From Streptosporangium brasiliense (GTDB taxonomy: Bacteria; Actinomycetota; Actinomycetes; Streptosporangiales; Streptosporangiaceae): a stretch of 64,000 nt of DNA. Made by a program: the position numbers and the translations under genes. Positions 1 through 8,444 of the stretch are shown here, in pieces (the first letter of the stretch is position 1; every line of letters begins with the position of its first letter). The stretch is taken from the NCBI RefSeq assembly GCF_030811595.1, contig NZ_JAUSRB010000001.1, positions 1,736,001-1,800,000 on the forward strand, read 5' to 3'. The notes under the pieces are model-generated. The model ran no database searches. It saw only the letters and a list, made by a program, of their open reading frames with translations, and was not told the DNA's origin.

Positions 1-101
1 ACGAGGAATTCCCCGTTTTCGGCGCGCAGGTTCATGCGGTCAACCGCCAGGTACCCGCCGGGGTAGACCTTGGTCACATTGTCGAGGACGACGGTACTCA
101 T
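1..101 (-). CDS. ABC sugar-transporter ATPase, MsiK/UgpC-like (partial)
   Basis: Only the first 33 codons are inside the window; the gene runs off the left edge. The visible N-terminus (MSTVVLDNVTKVYPGG, then AVDRMNL and ENGEFLV) is the standard opening of the ATPases that energise several carbohydrate ABC importers (MsiK, UgpC, MalK type). The Walker A motif would follow just outside. It is transcribed away from the LacI-type regulator gene, and the gap between them carries sugar-regulator-like palindromes, so repression by that regulator is likely but inferred. The substrate cannot be deduced. Confidence 0.75.
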   Translation of the reverse strand, partial: MSTVVLDNVTKVYPGGYLAVDRMNLRAENGEFL

Positions 102-321
102 GCGCGCTCGTTCCCCCCGGGCGCCACTGCCCGGATCCAGCCGTGTGATTGATGAGGTAGTACATCGCGCTACTTGCCCGCGTGTCCATAGATGTCGTTA
201 GAAATCGCACACCTGCTGGTTACTTCCCTGTTCCTGGTGAGTAGCTAAGTAGCGAATTAGGAGATTTCCGGCCGCATGCGAGGTGATGGCCGTGACAGAG
301 AGCAAGGGATGTTACAGTTTA

Positions 322-345
322 CGAAAACTTTCGGAAACGAGTTTC
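322..345. promoter_or_regulatory. LacI-type operator cluster
   Basis: Three overlapping inverted repeats lie in the 308-base gap between the ATPase and LacI genes: CGAAA-AC-TTTCG at 322-333, TTTC-G-GAAA at 329-337 and GAAAC-GA-GTTTC at 334-345. CGAAA-n-TTTCG is the type of half-site pair bound by LacI-family sugar regulators in actinomycetes, and a near copy lies at 1593-1603. They sit 65-90 bases before the LacI start, a suitable place for autoregulation. The rest of the gap (102-321) is relatively AT-rich promoter DNA with no gene that I can see. Confidence 0.6.
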
Positions 346-409
346 ACATCCAGGGCGTTGAATACCGTCTGGGTTGCGCCCAATTCAGCAGCATGGTGGG
401 GTACTTCTG

Positions 410-1474
410 ATGGACGGTGAACTCACGCAGACCTCGCGGTCCCGCCCCGAGGGAGCGGGCATCCGGCTGGCCGACATCGCCGCCCAGTCAGGGGTGAGCG
501 AGGCGACCGTGAGCCGGGTGCTCAACGGCAAGCCGGGCGTATCCGCCGCCACCCGGCAGGCCGTCCTGGCCGCGCTCGACGTCATGGGCTACGAGCGGCC
601 GCAGCGGTTGCGCCAGCGCAGCAACGGGTTGATCGGGCTGGTCACCCCGGAGCTGGACAACCCGATCTTCCCGGCGTTCGCCCAAGCGATCGAGAAGGCG
701 CTGACCCAGCACGGCTACACCCCGGTGCTGTGCACCCAGCTCCCCGGCGGGGCCCCCGAGGACGAGTTCACCGAGCTGCTGATTGACCGGGGGGTCAGCG
801 GCATCGTCTTCGTCTCCGGCCTGCACGCCGACACGACGGCCAAGATGGACCGTTACACCCGCCTGACCGATCGCGGGCTGCCGATCGTCCTGCTGGACGG
901 CTACAGCGGTCAGATCGAGGCGCCGTTCATCTCGCCGGACGACCGGGCCGCCGCGCGGCTGGCGGTGCAGCATCTGGTGGATCTGGGGCACGAGCGGATC
1001 GGTCTGGCCGTCGGGCCGCGCCGGTTCGTGCCGGTGATCCGCAAGATCGAGGGTTACCGGCAGGCGATGGCGCAGTTGCTGGGGGCGACCGAGGTGGATG
1101 AGCTGATCTCGCATTCGCTGTTCTCGGTGGAGGGGGGTCAGGCGGCGGCGGCGCAGTTGCTGGAGCGGGGGTGCACGGGCATCGTGTGCGCTTCGGACCT
1201 GATGGCGTTGGGGGCGATCCGGGCGTGCCGGGACCGGGGGTTGTCGGTGCCGGGGGAGGTGTCGGTGGTGGGGTTCGACGACTCGCCGTTGATCGCTTTC
1301 ACCGATCCGCCGCTGACCACCGTCCGCAAGCCCATCGGCGCGATGGCCTCGGCCGCCGTGGCGACCCTGCTGGAGGAGATCAACGGCATCCGGAGCAGGC
1401 ACATCGAGCTGATGTTCCAGCCGGAGCTGGTGGTGCGCCGCTCGACCGGCTCCGGGCCGCTGGTCAACCGCTGA
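410..1474 (+). CDS. LacI-family transcriptional regulator
   Basis: 354-aa repressor. The N-terminal helix-turn-helix (LADIAAQSGVSEATVSRVLNG, about residues 21-41) is canonical, and the rest (IGLVTPELDNPIFPAFAQAIEK to the VVGFDDSPLIAF segment) is a periplasmic-binding-protein-like sugar sensor domain. I start at the ATG at 410 because GGTGGGG sits eight bases upstream; a TTG at 374 would add 12 residues without a clear ribosome site. Neighbours are a sugar ABC ATPase (divergent) and a PfkB kinase (downstream), and matching palindromes lie on both sides, so it probably controls uptake and phosphorylation of one carbohydrate. The inducer is unknown. Confidence 0.92.
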   Translation: MDGELTQTSRSRPEGAGIRLADIAAQSGVSEATVSRVLNGKPGVSAATRQAVLAALDVMGYERPQRLRQRSNGLIGLVTPELDNPIFPAFAQAIEKALTQHGYTPVLCTQLPGGAPEDEFTELLIDRGVSGIVFVSGLHADTTAKMDRYTRLTDRGLPIVLLDGYSGQIEAPFISPDDRAAARLAVQHLVDLGHERIGLAVGPRRFVPVIRKIEGYRQAMAQLLGATEVDELISHSLFSVEGGQAAAAQLLERGCTGIVCASDLMALGAIRACRDRGLSVPGEVSVVGFDDSPLIAFTDPPLTTVRKPIGAMASAAVATLLEEINGIRSRHIELMFQPELVVRRSTGSGPLVNR

Positions 1475-1592
1475 CGGCGCCCCACCCGCCGGGCCGCGCC
1501 CGCCCGGTGGGGACCGTCCGGCCGGGCGGGGCCGTTCCACACTGCGGCTGATGGAAGAGGCCCCGGATCAGGATGGCCACGACCGTCGAGAT

Positions 1593-1625
1593 CGAAACTT
1601 TCGCGAGATCTTCGAAAAATCGAAG
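1593..1625. promoter_or_regulatory. LacI-type operator and second palindrome before pfkB gene
   Basis: CGAAA-C-TTTCG (1593-1603) is a perfect inverted repeat nearly identical to the one upstream of the LacI gene. A second perfect palindrome follows, CTTCGA-AAAA-TCGAAG (1610-1625). They lie in the 389-base gap between the LacI and PfkB genes; no coding capacity is supported elsewhere in that gap. The repeat of the motif on both sides of the regulator suggests one regulon, though the second palindrome could instead be the hairpin of a weak terminator for the LacI gene. Confidence 0.55.
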
Positions 1626-1863
1626 CTCCGAAGGATGGCCTGGTCAACGGATGGGGATGCGCCTGATCAGCCACAACCGGATCACACCGGGCCGTGTCCG
1701 GCCGTGACGTCCCGGCCGACGGCCGGATCCTGTTCCCGACGGGGCAGGGCGGCGACCCGCTGCCGGACTGCCGGCGTGACGTCCTGCGGCCCGGCGGCGC
1801 CCCCGGTCCGGCCGGCCGGGGCGCGGGGCGGGCCGCCTGCCGGCGGGGTGGGATCATGGGGCG

Positions 1864-2775
1864 ATGAAGACTGGTCACGACGTCGTCGTCATCGGTGGGA
1901 CCGGGGTGGACACCACGGCCTACGTGCCCGAGCTGCCCCTGCCGTACGCCGACACCTACGCCGTCCCCCCGGTGATCGACCGGATCGGCAACACCGGCAG
2001 CGGCGTGGCGCTCGGCTGTCACTCACTCGGCCTGAAGGTCAAGCTCGTCGACCTGATCGGCGACGACCCGCAGGGCCGTTTCATCCGGGCCCACATGGAG
2101 GCCAAGGGGGTGGAGTTCGAATGGGCTCTGGCCCCCCAGGGCACCCGGCGCAGCGTCCTGCTGGTCGGCCCCGACGGGCGGCGGCTGTCGCTGTTCGACC
2201 CGCGTGACGCGCCCGGCGAACGGCTGCCCAGGGAGCTCTACCTGCCGGCGGTGCGCGAGGCCCGGCACGTGCACGTGTCGCTCACCGGTTTCTCCCGGCA
2301 CGTCTACCCCGACCTGGAGGGCGGGTCCGTCTCCACCGACCTGCACGACTGGGACGGGGACAACGACTTCCACCGGGACTACGCCTACTCCTCCGACCTG
2401 GTCTTCCTGTCGGACACGGCGCTCGGCTCCCGCCGCGAGGCCGTCATGCGCGACATCCTGACCGGCGGCCGCGCCAGGACCGTGATCTGCACGTCGGGCG
2501 CCGAGGGCTGCCACGTCCTCGACGCCGACGGGCTGCGGCACTTCCCCGCCGCCCCGCTGCCCGGACCGGTGGCCGACAGCAACGGGGCCGGGGACGCGTT
2601 CGTCTCCGGCGTCCTGTACGGCCTGCTGTCGGGCCGGTCCCTGGACGACTCCGTCCGGCTGGGCGCCGTCGCGGGCGCGCACGCCTGCACGTCGACGGGC
2701 ACCCACGAGAACCCCATCGACGAGCCGTCCCTGCTCAGCCGCAGGGAGGAGCTCGCCCGCGTCCAGCCGTCCTGA
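1864..2775 (+). CDS. PfkB-family carbohydrate kinase
   Basis: 303-aa ribokinase-fold sugar kinase. It has the N-terminal glycine-rich signature (VIGGTGVDTTAYVPELP, about residues 9-25) and the C-terminal PfkB motif DSNGAGDAF (238-246), with Asp244 as the expected catalytic base and GAGD forming the anion hole. It transfers phosphate from ATP to a sugar or nucleoside hydroxyl; the exact substrate is not readable. A LacI-type operator upstream and the ABC ATPase on the other side of the regulator point to a carbohydrate brought in by that transporter. Length is normal for the family. Confidence 0.88.
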   Translation: MKTGHDVVVIGGTGVDTTAYVPELPLPYADTYAVPPVIDRIGNTGSGVALGCHSLGLKVKLVDLIGDDPQGRFIRAHMEAKGVEFEWALAPQGTRRSVLLVGPDGRRLSLFDPRDAPGERLPRELYLPAVREARHVHVSLTGFSRHVYPDLEGGSVSTDLHDWDGDNDFHRDYAYSSDLVFLSDTALGSRREAVMRDILTGGRARTVICTSGAEGCHVLDADGLRHFPAAPLPGPVADSNGAGDAFVSGVLYGLLSGRSLDDSVRLGAVAGAHACTSTGTHENPIDEPSLLSRREELARVQPS

Positions 2776-2899
2776 CGTCCAGCAGTCCTGATCTCCCGCC
2801 GGGCCTGACGTCCCGTCCGCCCTGGCGTCCTGCCCGCCCTGGCGTCTCACCGGGCCGGTGTCTCACCGGGTGGCGTCCTGCCCTGCCCATGGCGGTCCG
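2776..2899. repeat. degenerate GC-rich short repeats
   Basis: The segment after the PfkB stop is built from imperfect copies of CCTGACGTCC, GGCGTCCTGCCCGCCCT and TCTCACCGGG. It is out of frame with any plausible gene and looks like decayed slippage repeats, as at 12350-12440 and 41080-41375. I see no function. Confidence 0.5.
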
Positions 2900-2905
2900 C
2901 CGACC

Positions 2906-2933
2906 GTGACTTTAAGCCATTAATCACTACACT
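2906..2933 (+). promoter_or_regulatory. promoter of the MFS gene (leaderless start)
   Basis: A -10-like TACACT (2928-2933) lies eight bases before the ATG at 2942, and a GTGACT -35-like element is 16 bases upstream. There is no Shine-Dalgarno sequence, so the transcript probably begins at or very near the start codon. Confidence 0.5.
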
Positions 2934-2941
2934 GAGTAGCT

Positions 2942-4393
2942 ATGGGGGCATCGCAGGATCAGATCATCCGGACGCTCATCCCGGCGCGGATCGACCGGCT
3001 GCCCTGGTCGCGCTTCCACACCAAGATGGTGGTCGCGCTCGGCGTGGCCTGGGTGCTCGACGGCATGGAGATCACCATCGCCAGCGCCGTCGGCGACGTC
3101 CTCCGCGACAGGCAGACGCTCGCCCTGACCTCGGCCGAGGTGGGCTTCGCCGCCACGGTCTACCTGCTCGGCGAGGTCGCGGGCGCGCTGCTGTTCGGAC
3201 GCCTGTCGGACCGGTTCGGGCGGCGTAAGCTCTTCATCATCACGCTCGGCCTCTATCTCGTCGCCAACGGCATCACCGCGCTCTCCTTCTCCTACTGGTG
3301 GCTGCTGATCTTCCGGTTCTTCGCCGGCATGGGCATCGGCGGGGAGTACGCGGCGATCCACTCGGCCATCGACGAGCTCATCCCCGCCCGCTACCGGGGC
3401 CGGATCGACCTGGCGGTCAGCGGCACCTACTGGCTGGGCGCCATGATCGGCACCGCGTCCACCTACGTCCTGCTCAACCCCGACCTGCTCCCGGTCGACC
3501 TGGGCTGGCGGCTCGGCCTGCTGATCGGCCCGCTCATCGGCCTGGCGATCTGGAGTCTGCGGCGGCACCTGCCGGAGAGCCCGCGCTGGCTGGTCATGCA
3601 CGGCAGGGAGCGCGAGGGCGAGCTGGCGGTGCGGGAGATCGAGGAGCACGTCCGGGAGTCCGGCAAGGAGCTGCCGCCGGTGGACGAGCGCAAGGTCATC
3701 GGGATCCGGCCGCACGGCACGGTCAGCTACCGCGACGTCCTGCGCGTGATCTGCAGGGACTACCCGAAGCGCTCGGTCCTCGGCGCCACCCTGATGGTCA
3801 GCCAGTCGTTCCTCTACAACGCGATCTTTTTCACCTACGTGCTGGTGCTCTCGCAGTTCTACGGGGTGAGCGCCTCGGAGGCGTCGAAATACCTGTTCGC
3901 CTTCGCCGTGGGCAACCTGCTCGGCCCGTTCGTCCTGGGGCCGCTGTTCGACACCGTCGGCCGCAAGCCGATGATCTCCTCCACCTACATCACCTCCGGC
4001 CTCCTGCTGGCCGTGACCGGCTGGCTGTTCAAGGAGGGCCTGCTCACCGCGGCCACCCAGACCCTCCTGTGGTCGGTCATCTTCTTCATCGCCTCCGCCG
4101 CGGCCAGCTCCGGCTACCTCACCGTCAGCGAGCTGTTCCCGCTGGAGATCCGGGCGCTGGCCATCGCGGTGTTCTTCGCCGTCGCCCAGACCTTCGGCGC
4201 GCTCGGCCCGGCCATCTTCGGCGCGCTGATCGGCGACCAGGCCAACCCCGACCCGACCCGCCTGTTCTACGGCTATCTGGTCGCCGCGGGCATGATGGTG
4301 CTGGCCGGGATCGTCACCATCCTGCTCGGGGTCAAGGCGGAGCGGACCTCCCTGGAGGACATCGCCCCGCCCCTGTCCTCGGTCAGGGCGTGA
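2942..4393 (+). CDS. MFS transporter, sugar/organic-acid symporter type
   Basis: 483-aa integral membrane protein with 12 predicted helices in two halves. The family motif A is clear in the loop after helix 2 (GRLSDRFGRRK, about residues 81-91), with a second-half counterpart (FDTVGRKPM). The opening IPARIDRLPWSRFH followed by WVLDGMEITIASAV is typical of the metabolite:H+ symporter branch that includes sugar, aromatic-acid and niacin carriers, so substrate cannot be assigned. Its stop lies one base from the stop of the convergent oxidoreductase gene. It appears to be a single-gene unit with its own leaderless promoter. Confidence 0.9.
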   Translation: MGASQDQIIRTLIPARIDRLPWSRFHTKMVVALGVAWVLDGMEITIASAVGDVLRDRQTLALTSAEVGFAATVYLLGEVAGALLFGRLSDRFGRRKLFIITLGLYLVANGITALSFSYWWLLIFRFFAGMGIGGEYAAIHSAIDELIPARYRGRIDLAVSGTYWLGAMIGTASTYVLLNPDLLPVDLGWRLGLLIGPLIGLAIWSLRRHLPESPRWLVMHGREREGELAVREIEEHVRESGKELPPVDERKVIGIRPHGTVSYRDVLRVICRDYPKRSVLGATLMVSQSFLYNAIFFTYVLVLSQFYGVSASEASKYLFAFAVGNLLGPFVLGPLFDTVGRKPMISSTYITSGLLLAVTGWLFKEGLLTAATQTLLWSVIFFIASAAASSGYLTVSELFPLEIRALAIAVFFAVAQTFGALGPAIFGALIGDQANPDPTRLFYGYLVAAGMMVLAGIVTILLGVKAERTSLEDIAPPLSSVRA

Positions 4394-4394
4394 C

Positions 4395-7300
4395 CTACCG
4401 GCCGCCGAGCTCGCCGAGCAGCGCGGCCGCCCGCTCCCGGTAGGCCGCCACGTTGCGCATCTTGACGTGCTCGTAGCCGCGGATCACCTCCGGCAGCTCG
4501 GCCAGCTCGCGGACCCGGTCCTCCGTCTCCGGGCGCAGGTGCGAAAGGGCGCTGTGCACGTCGCGGGTGTACTCGGCGACGAGCTCGCGCTCGGTCCTGC
4601 GGACCCCCGCCCCGCCGAACGGGTCCAGCCGGGTGCCGCGCAGCACGCGCATGCCGTACAGCAGGCGGAAGGCCGGGTCGAACCAGGAGCCGAGACGGAT
4701 CTTGCGGTCCATGCCCAGGGCGCGCAGGACCGGCGGGTGCAGGTTGTAGGAGATCTTCGCCCCGGGGCCGAACTCGGCGGTGACGCGGGCCCGCTCGGCC
4801 GGGTCGAGGTGGAGCCGGGCCACCTCGTACTCGTCCTTGTAGGCCATCAGACGGTGCAGGTGGCGGGCGTAGGCCTCGGTGATCGGGCAGTGCCCGGCCG
4901 AGATCTCCGCCTCCCTGGCGAGGACCGCGCGGACCGCCTCGACGTAGCGGACGGCGTAGCGCGGGTTCTGGTAGGCGGCGAGGTCGGGCACCCGGACCAG
5001 CAGGATCCGGTGCAGCTCGGTGCCGGGGGCGGCGACCGAGTCGACGAGCCTGACGATCTCGGGGTTCGGCGGCTGCTCGACCGGCGCGGGGGAACCGGTC
5101 GCCCGTGCCACGGCCTCCGGGTCGGCGACGACGGCCCGGCCCCAGTGGAAGGCGGCGATCGTCCTGTCCGCGCTCTTGCCGCCGCCCAGGCGGATGGCCC
5201 GCTCGATCGCCTCCAGGCTGAGCGGGATGAGCCCGCGCTGCCAGGCCGCGCCGACCACGATCGTGTTGGCCGGCATGTGGTCGCCGAACAGCTTCTGGGC
5301 GACGTCCTCGGCGTCGAGGTAGACGTTCAGCTCACGCCGGGTGCGCGACTCCAGCGCGCCGACCTGCCCGCCGAGGTCGGTGACGTGCGTGGCCGGGTCG
5401 AGGACCATGGAGCCGGTGGGCGCCAGGCTGGTGGAGACCACCGCGACGGTCCGGTCGCGGTCGGCGCCGCGCAGCTGCTTGGGGTCGGTGGCGCCGATCA
5501 GGTCGAGTGCGAGGTAGGCGTCCACGCCGCCCGTGCCGGCGCGGCCGGACCGGTCACCGTCGCCGCCGCCGTCGAAGATCAGGATGTCGGAGACGACCGT
5601 GCCGCCCTTCTGGGCCAGGCCGGTCTGGTCGAGCCCGCGCGACTGCCTGCCGTCGAACATCGCGGCGGTGCCGAGGATCTGCGCCACCGACACCACGCCG
5701 GTGCCGCCGATGCCCACCAGCCGGATCATCGTCTCCCCGGTCCGCGGCGGCGGAGCGGGCATCTCGGGGGGAGCCGGTACGGCGGCGCGCCCGCGCGAGG
5801 CCCTGCCCGGCGTGACGGTCAGGAAGGAGGGGCAGTCGCCCTCCACGCAGGAGTAGTCCTTGTTGCAGGACGACTGGTGGATCTCGGTCTTGCGGCCGAA
5901 CTCGGTCTCCACCGGCAGCACCGACAGGCACTCGGACTTCTGCCCGCAGTCGCCGCAGCCCTCGCACACCCGCTGGTTGATCGCCACCCGCCGGACCGGG
6001 TCGGGCAGGTCGCCCTTCTTGCGCAGCCGCCGCTTCTCGGCCGCGCACTGCTGGTCGTGGACCAGCACGGTCACGCCGGGTGTCGCGGCCAGCTCGCGCT
6101 GGGCGTCCTGCAGCGCGGTGCGGTCGCGGACCTCGGCGATCCGCGCCAGCCTGACGCCCCGGTAGCGCTCGGGCTCGTCGGTGGTGACGATCACCCGGCG
6201 CACCCCCTCCACCTCCAGCCAGCGGGTCAGGTCGGCCACGGCGAGGGACGGGGTGATCGTCTGGCCGCCGGTCATGGCGATGGCGCTGTTGTAGAGCAGC
6301 TTGTAGGTGATGTTGACGCCCGCGCCCACGGCGGCGCGCACGGCGAGCGAGCCGGAGTGGTGGAAGGTGCCGTCGCCCAGGTTCTGGAAGATGTGCGGGG
6401 TGTCGGTGAACGGCGCCTGGCCGATCCACTGCGTGCCCTCCCCGCCCATCTGGGTCAGGCCCGTCAGCGTGCCCTTGCCCTCCCGGTTGAGCACCACCAT
6501 CGTGTGGCAGCCGATGCCCGCGCCCACCGGGGCGCCGTCCGGGACGGCGGTGGAGCGGTTGTGCGGGCAGCCCGAGCAGAAGAACGGGGTGCGCTGGGCG
6601 CCGAGCAGCTTCAGCGGTGCCGGGCGGGAGATCACGGCCAGGCCCTCGGCGATCTCGGCCCGGCCGTCCAGGCCCTTGCGCCGCAGCCGGAAGGCGATCG
6701 CCTTGGCGGCCAGGTCGGCGTCGACGCTCCCGGCCCGCGGGATCAGGGGGGCGCCGTTCTCGTCGAGCTTGCCGAGGACGCGCGGGGCGTCGGCGGTGCC
6801 GTACAGGACGTCCTTGACCAGGGTCTCCAGCAGCGGGGCCTTCTCCTCGACGACCAGGATCTCCTCCAGGCCGCGGGCGAAGGTCCGCACGACGCCGGGC
6901 TCCAGCGGCCAGAGCATGCCGATCTTGAGGATGCGGATGCCCAGTTCGGCGGGGTCCACGCCCAGCTTGCGGAAGCCCTCGCGCACGTCGTAGTAGGCGG
7001 TGCCCGAGGCGACGATGCCGAGCCAGGCGTCGCGGGGGTCCACGGTGATCCGGTTGAGGCCGTTCTCCCTGGCGTAGGCCCGCGCCAGCTCCAGGCGCGG
7101 GCCGACCAGCGTCCGCTCCATCTCCAGCGACCAGGGGGTCAGGAGCGTGGCGTCCGGCGTGTGCCGGTACGGCCTGCCCTCGTACTCCACGACCGGCATG
7201 ACGGGGACCACCCGGCCGGGACCGACGCCGACCGTGCCGGTGCCGTCCACCACGTCGGCGACGGCCTTCACCGCCACCCACAGGCCGCTGGCCCGGGAGG

Positions 7301-7877
7301 CCGCGATGGCGTGGCGGCCCAGGTCGAGCAGCTCCTGGACGCTGCCGGGGTGGACGATCGGCATGCCCAGCGCGGCGAGCGCGCTCTCGGTGGCCGAGGG
7401 CAGCGTCGAGGACTTGCAGGTCGGGTCGTCGCCGCAGAAGGCGATCAGGCCCCCGTCGGGGTGGGCGCCGACGAAGTTGCCGTGCCGGAACGCGTCGGCC
7501 GCGCGGTCGACGCCGGGGGCCTTGCCGTACCAGACGCCCAGGACGCCCGCCTTGCGCGGCAGGGGGAGCGACGGCACGAGCTGGCTGCCCCAGACGGCGG
7601 TGGCGCCCAGCTCCTCGTTCTGGCCCGGCCGGTGCACGACGCCGAGCGGCCCGGCGTGCCGGTGCGAGCGGGCGAGCTCCTGGTCGAAGCCGCCGAGCGG
7701 GGAGCCGGGGTAGCCCGACACCATCGCGCCGGTGTCGAGGCCGGCGGAGCGGTCGGCGCGCATCTGGTCGAGGATCACCCGGACCAGCGCCTGCGTGCCG
7801 GTCATGAAGACCTGGCCCTCGTCGAGGACGTACCGGTCGTCGGGGGTCACCTCGCGGGCGTCGGCGAAGATCGTCAT
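4395..7877 (-). CDS. fused indolepyruvate:ferredoxin oxidoreductase
   Basis: 1160-aa thiamine-diphosphate iron-sulfur enzyme that oxidatively decarboxylates aryl or branched 2-oxo acids to acyl-CoA while reducing ferredoxin. The alpha region (SGYPGSPLGGFD near the N-terminus), the TPP-binding centre around GIGCHTMV, a ferredoxin-like cluster region (CEGCGDCG, then CNKDYSC and GDCP) and the C-terminal gamma/beta-like domain (GIGGTGVV) are fused in one chain, as in the aerobic bacterial form. I use the ATG at 7877; a TTG 25 codons upstream would intrude into the divergent promoter. It faces away from an Lrp-family gene, the expected sensor of an amino acid or its 2-oxo acid. Confidence 0.9.
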   Translation of the reverse strand: MTIFADAREVTPDDRYVLDEGQVFMTGTQALVRVILDQMRADRSAGLDTGAMVSGYPGSPLGGFDQELARSHRHAGPLGVVHRPGQNEELGATAVWGSQLVPSLPLPRKAGVLGVWYGKAPGVDRAADAFRHGNFVGAHPDGGLIAFCGDDPTCKSSTLPSATESALAALGMPIVHPGSVQELLDLGRHAIAASRASGLWVAVKAVADVVDGTGTVGVGPGRVVPVMPVVEYEGRPYRHTPDATLLTPWSLEMERTLVGPRLELARAYARENGLNRITVDPRDAWLGIVASGTAYYDVREGFRKLGVDPAELGIRILKIGMLWPLEPGVVRTFARGLEEILVVEEKAPLLETLVKDVLYGTADAPRVLGKLDENGAPLIPRAGSVDADLAAKAIAFRLRRKGLDGRAEIAEGLAVISRPAPLKLLGAQRTPFFCSGCPHNRSTAVPDGAPVGAGIGCHTMVVLNREGKGTLTGLTQMGGEGTQWIGQAPFTDTPHIFQNLGDGTFHHSGSLAVRAAVGAGVNITYKLLYNSAIAMTGGQTITPSLAVADLTRWLEVEGVRRVIVTTDEPERYRGVRLARIAEVRDRTALQDAQRELAATPGVTVLVHDQQCAAEKRRLRKKGDLPDPVRRVAINQRVCEGCGDCGQKSECLSVLPVETEFGRKTEIHQSSCNKDYSCVEGDCPSFLTVTPGRASRGRAAVPAPPEMPAPPPRTGETMIRLVGIGGTGVVSVAQILGTAAMFDGRQSRGLDQTGLAQKGGTVVSDILIFDGGGDGDRSGRAGTGGVDAYLALDLIGATDPKQLRGADRDRTVAVVSTSLAPTGSMVLDPATHVTDLGGQVGALESRTRRELNVYLDAEDVAQKLFGDHMPANTIVVGAAWQRGLIPLSLEAIERAIRLGGGKSADRTIAAFHWGRAVVADPEAVARATGSPAPVEQPPNPEIVRLVDSVAAPGTELHRILLVRVPDLAAYQNPRYAVRYVEAVRAVLAREAEISAGHCPITEAYARHLHRLMAYKDEYEVARLHLDPAERARVTAEFGPGAKISYNLHPPVLRALGMDRKIRLGSWFDPAFRLLYGMRVLRGTRLDPFGGAGVRRTERELVAEYTRDVHSALSHLRPETEDRVRELAELPEVIRGYEHVKMRNVAAYRERAAALLGELGGR

Positions 7878-7939
7878 GGTTGTGGTCCCGTCTGTCTGCG
7901 CCGCTTCGATTGCCCGCAAGGTTATGTCAGGAGGTGCGA

Positions 7940-7999
7940 AATCCGATGTCAATATTTATTGCGATTAGCGGATTGGTTAGCATCCGTTGCCATGGATGC
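7940..7999. promoter_or_regulatory. divergent oxidoreductase/Lrp control region
   Basis: The gap is AT-rich compared with its surroundings (around AATATTTATTG) and holds the inverted repeat AATCCG (7940-7945) / CGGATT (7969-7974). The palindrome GCATCC (7980-7985) / GGATGC (7994-7999) straddles the ATG of the Lrp gene. Lrp regulators usually bind several such sites and repress their own gene, so these are candidate autoregulatory sites. Assignment is by position only. Confidence 0.4.
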
Positions 8000-8444
8000 A
8001 ACCGATCGCGCAATTCTCGGTCTTCTGCAGGCGGAAGGGCGGCTCAGCAACCTCGAACTCGCCGAGCGGGTACGGCTGACCCCTTCGCCGTGCCTGCGCC
8101 GGGTCCGCAATCTTGAGGAGTCGGGGGTGATAACCGGCTACCGCGCCATGGTCGACCCCACCGCCGTCGGGCGCGGGTTCCAGGTTCTCGCCTACGTCGA
8201 GCTGGAGGGGCAGGACGCCGAGACCGTCACCGCCTTCGAGGCGGCGGTCATGGAGGTCGAGGACGTGGTCGAGTGCCTGCGCATGTTCGGCCGCCCCGAC
8301 TACGTGCTGCGGGTCGCGGTGCCCGACATGGACTCCTACAGTCAGCTCTGCCTGGAGAAGCTCGGCCGCCTGCCCGGGCTCGACAAGCTCACCTCCCAGA
8401 TCGCCATGAAGGCCCTCAAACCGGGGGGCGTCCTGCCGCTGTGA
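7992..8444 (+). CDS. Lrp/AsnC-family regulator
   Basis: 150-aa protein of typical family length. The N-terminal winged helix (DRAILGLLQAEGRLSNLELA, then LTPSPCLRRVRNLEESGVI) is followed by a C-terminal RAM ligand-binding domain (VLAYVEL to FGRPDYVLRV to MKALKPGG). Start is the ATG at 7992, in register with family members; there is no clear ribosome site, so it may be leaderless. Divergence from the indolepyruvate oxidoreductase suggests local control of aromatic or branched 2-oxo-acid oxidation. The 3' end overlaps the convergent phosphatase gene by 29 bases. Confidence 0.9.
   Translation: MDATDRAILGLLQAEGRLSNLELAERVRLTPSPCLRRVRNLEESGVITGYRAMVDPTAVGRGFQVLAYVELEGQDAETVTAFEAAVMEVEDVVECLRMFGRPDYVLRVAVPDMDSYSQLCLEKLGRLPGLDKLTSQIAMKALKPGGVLPL

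Noticed and set aside
1551-2207. Open frame crossing the gap before the PfkB gene
   Set aside because: It overlaps the PfkB gene in another frame, is Arg/Pro-rich and has no ribosome site.
4467-7990. Very long open frame on the plus strand opposite the oxidoreductase
   Set aside because: It is a shadow of the GC3-biased gene on the other strand: the composition is Arg/Gly/Ala/His-rich with no domain. Only its last 150 codons (from 7992) are real, the Lrp gene.
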